From: Nitrososphaerota archaeon
GTDB taxonomy: Archaea > Thermoproteota > Nitrososphaeria > Nitrososphaerales > CADDZS01
Direction: 5' to 3'
DNA length: 13,935 bases
NCBI GenBank assembly: GCA_027886785.1
Contig: JAPCJV010000011.1
Coordinates: forward strand, 1-13,935
Every line of letters starts with the position of its first letter. Position 1 is the stretch's first letter. The position numbers were made by a program, and so were the translations under genes. This document shows, piece after piece, positions 13,780 to 13,935 of the stretch. The notes beneath the pieces were generated by a model, which saw nothing but the letters and a program-made list of their open reading frames with translations, made no database searches and was not told the DNA's origin.

Positions 13780-13935
13780 TCACGCTGCGTCGGTGCTTTG
13801 CTTTTTGTACTGCACCACGTCGTTGTAGAGCGAGTCGGTCCTAGGCGTCGCGCCTGCTTCGGTGGTGGCCTCTGGAGCTGGGGCAGTGATGGGTGGCGGC
13901 GGTAACATCTTCATTTGCAGCCACCCGGCGAAGTA
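13780..13935 (-). CDS. C-terminal end of an unrecognised protein (5' part outside the window)
   Basis: Reading minus from the window edge gives 51 open codons and then TGA (13782-13780). The peptide begins YFAGWLQMKM, which could be the end of a membrane helix or amphipathic segment. A Pro/Ala-rich linker follows (LPPPPITAPAPEATTEAG), then a polar tail, DSLYNDVVQYKKQSTDAA. Base usage becomes more GC-rich here than in the neighbouring gap, as expected of a coding stretch. Nothing in this tail identifies a family. Confidence 0.5.
   Translation of the reverse strand, partial: YFAGWLQMKMLPPPPITAPAPEATTEAGATPRTDSLYNDVVQYKKQSTDAA

Noticed and set aside
13662..13844. Plus-strand GTG reading frame near the window end
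   Set aside because: It overlaps the more coding-like minus-strand C-terminus and has an Arg/Cys-rich antisense character.

Overview
The window is archaeal. The evidence is a single-domain aIF1/SUI1 initiation factor, an archaeal/eukaryotic-type prolyl-tRNA synthetase with a C-terminal zinc site, a PolB1-type replicative DNA polymerase, a radical SAM protein of the tetraether lipid synthase (Tes) family, a tRNA-Gly with a bulge-helix-bulge intron, and several genes with a TATA box about 27-29 nt ahead of the start codon (leaderless layout). The PolB resembles crenarchaeal/thaumarchaeal PolB1, so a TACK archaeon is likely. Nitrososphaeria (Thaumarchaeota-like) is my best guess, but it is inference from gene character, with no phylogeny behind it.

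Layout. 1-250: a small unrecognised protein. 250-842: no gene seen. 936-1502: aIF1, then a short zinc-ribbon protein with no ATG, GTG or TTG start. 1526-2349 (minus): a small lysine-rich protein behind thyX. 2484-5338 (plus): a CPBP-family membrane protease with a sequon-rich extracytoplasmic domain, overlapping proS by ATGA. 5342-6484 (minus): a DegT/DnrJ-type PLP aminotransferase, tail to tail with proS. 6617-8335 (plus): Tes, divergent from the aminotransferase. 8454-12344 (plus): PolB1 interrupted at polymerase motif B by a 413-residue intein that carries a LAGLIDADG endonuclease. 12519-13381 (plus): an unrecognised 163-residue protein overlapping by ATGA an arcadin-1-like protein. 13534-13626: tRNA-Gly(CCC) with an 18-nt intron. 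13780-13935 (minus): the C-terminal end of an unrecognised protein.

Most genes are core information processing (initiation, prolyl-tRNA charging, DNA replication, dTMP synthesis, tRNA-Gly). Two are envelope related (Tes, CPBP protease), and the aminotransferase may serve sugar or glycan synthesis. The only mobile DNA recognised is the PolB intein. The items most worth following up are the intein's unusual C-terminal end (Gly-Gln instead of His-Asn) and its offset insertion point, the zinc-ribbon gene lacking a normal start, the N-terminal PCNA-binding motif of PolB, and the arcadin-like gene pair.
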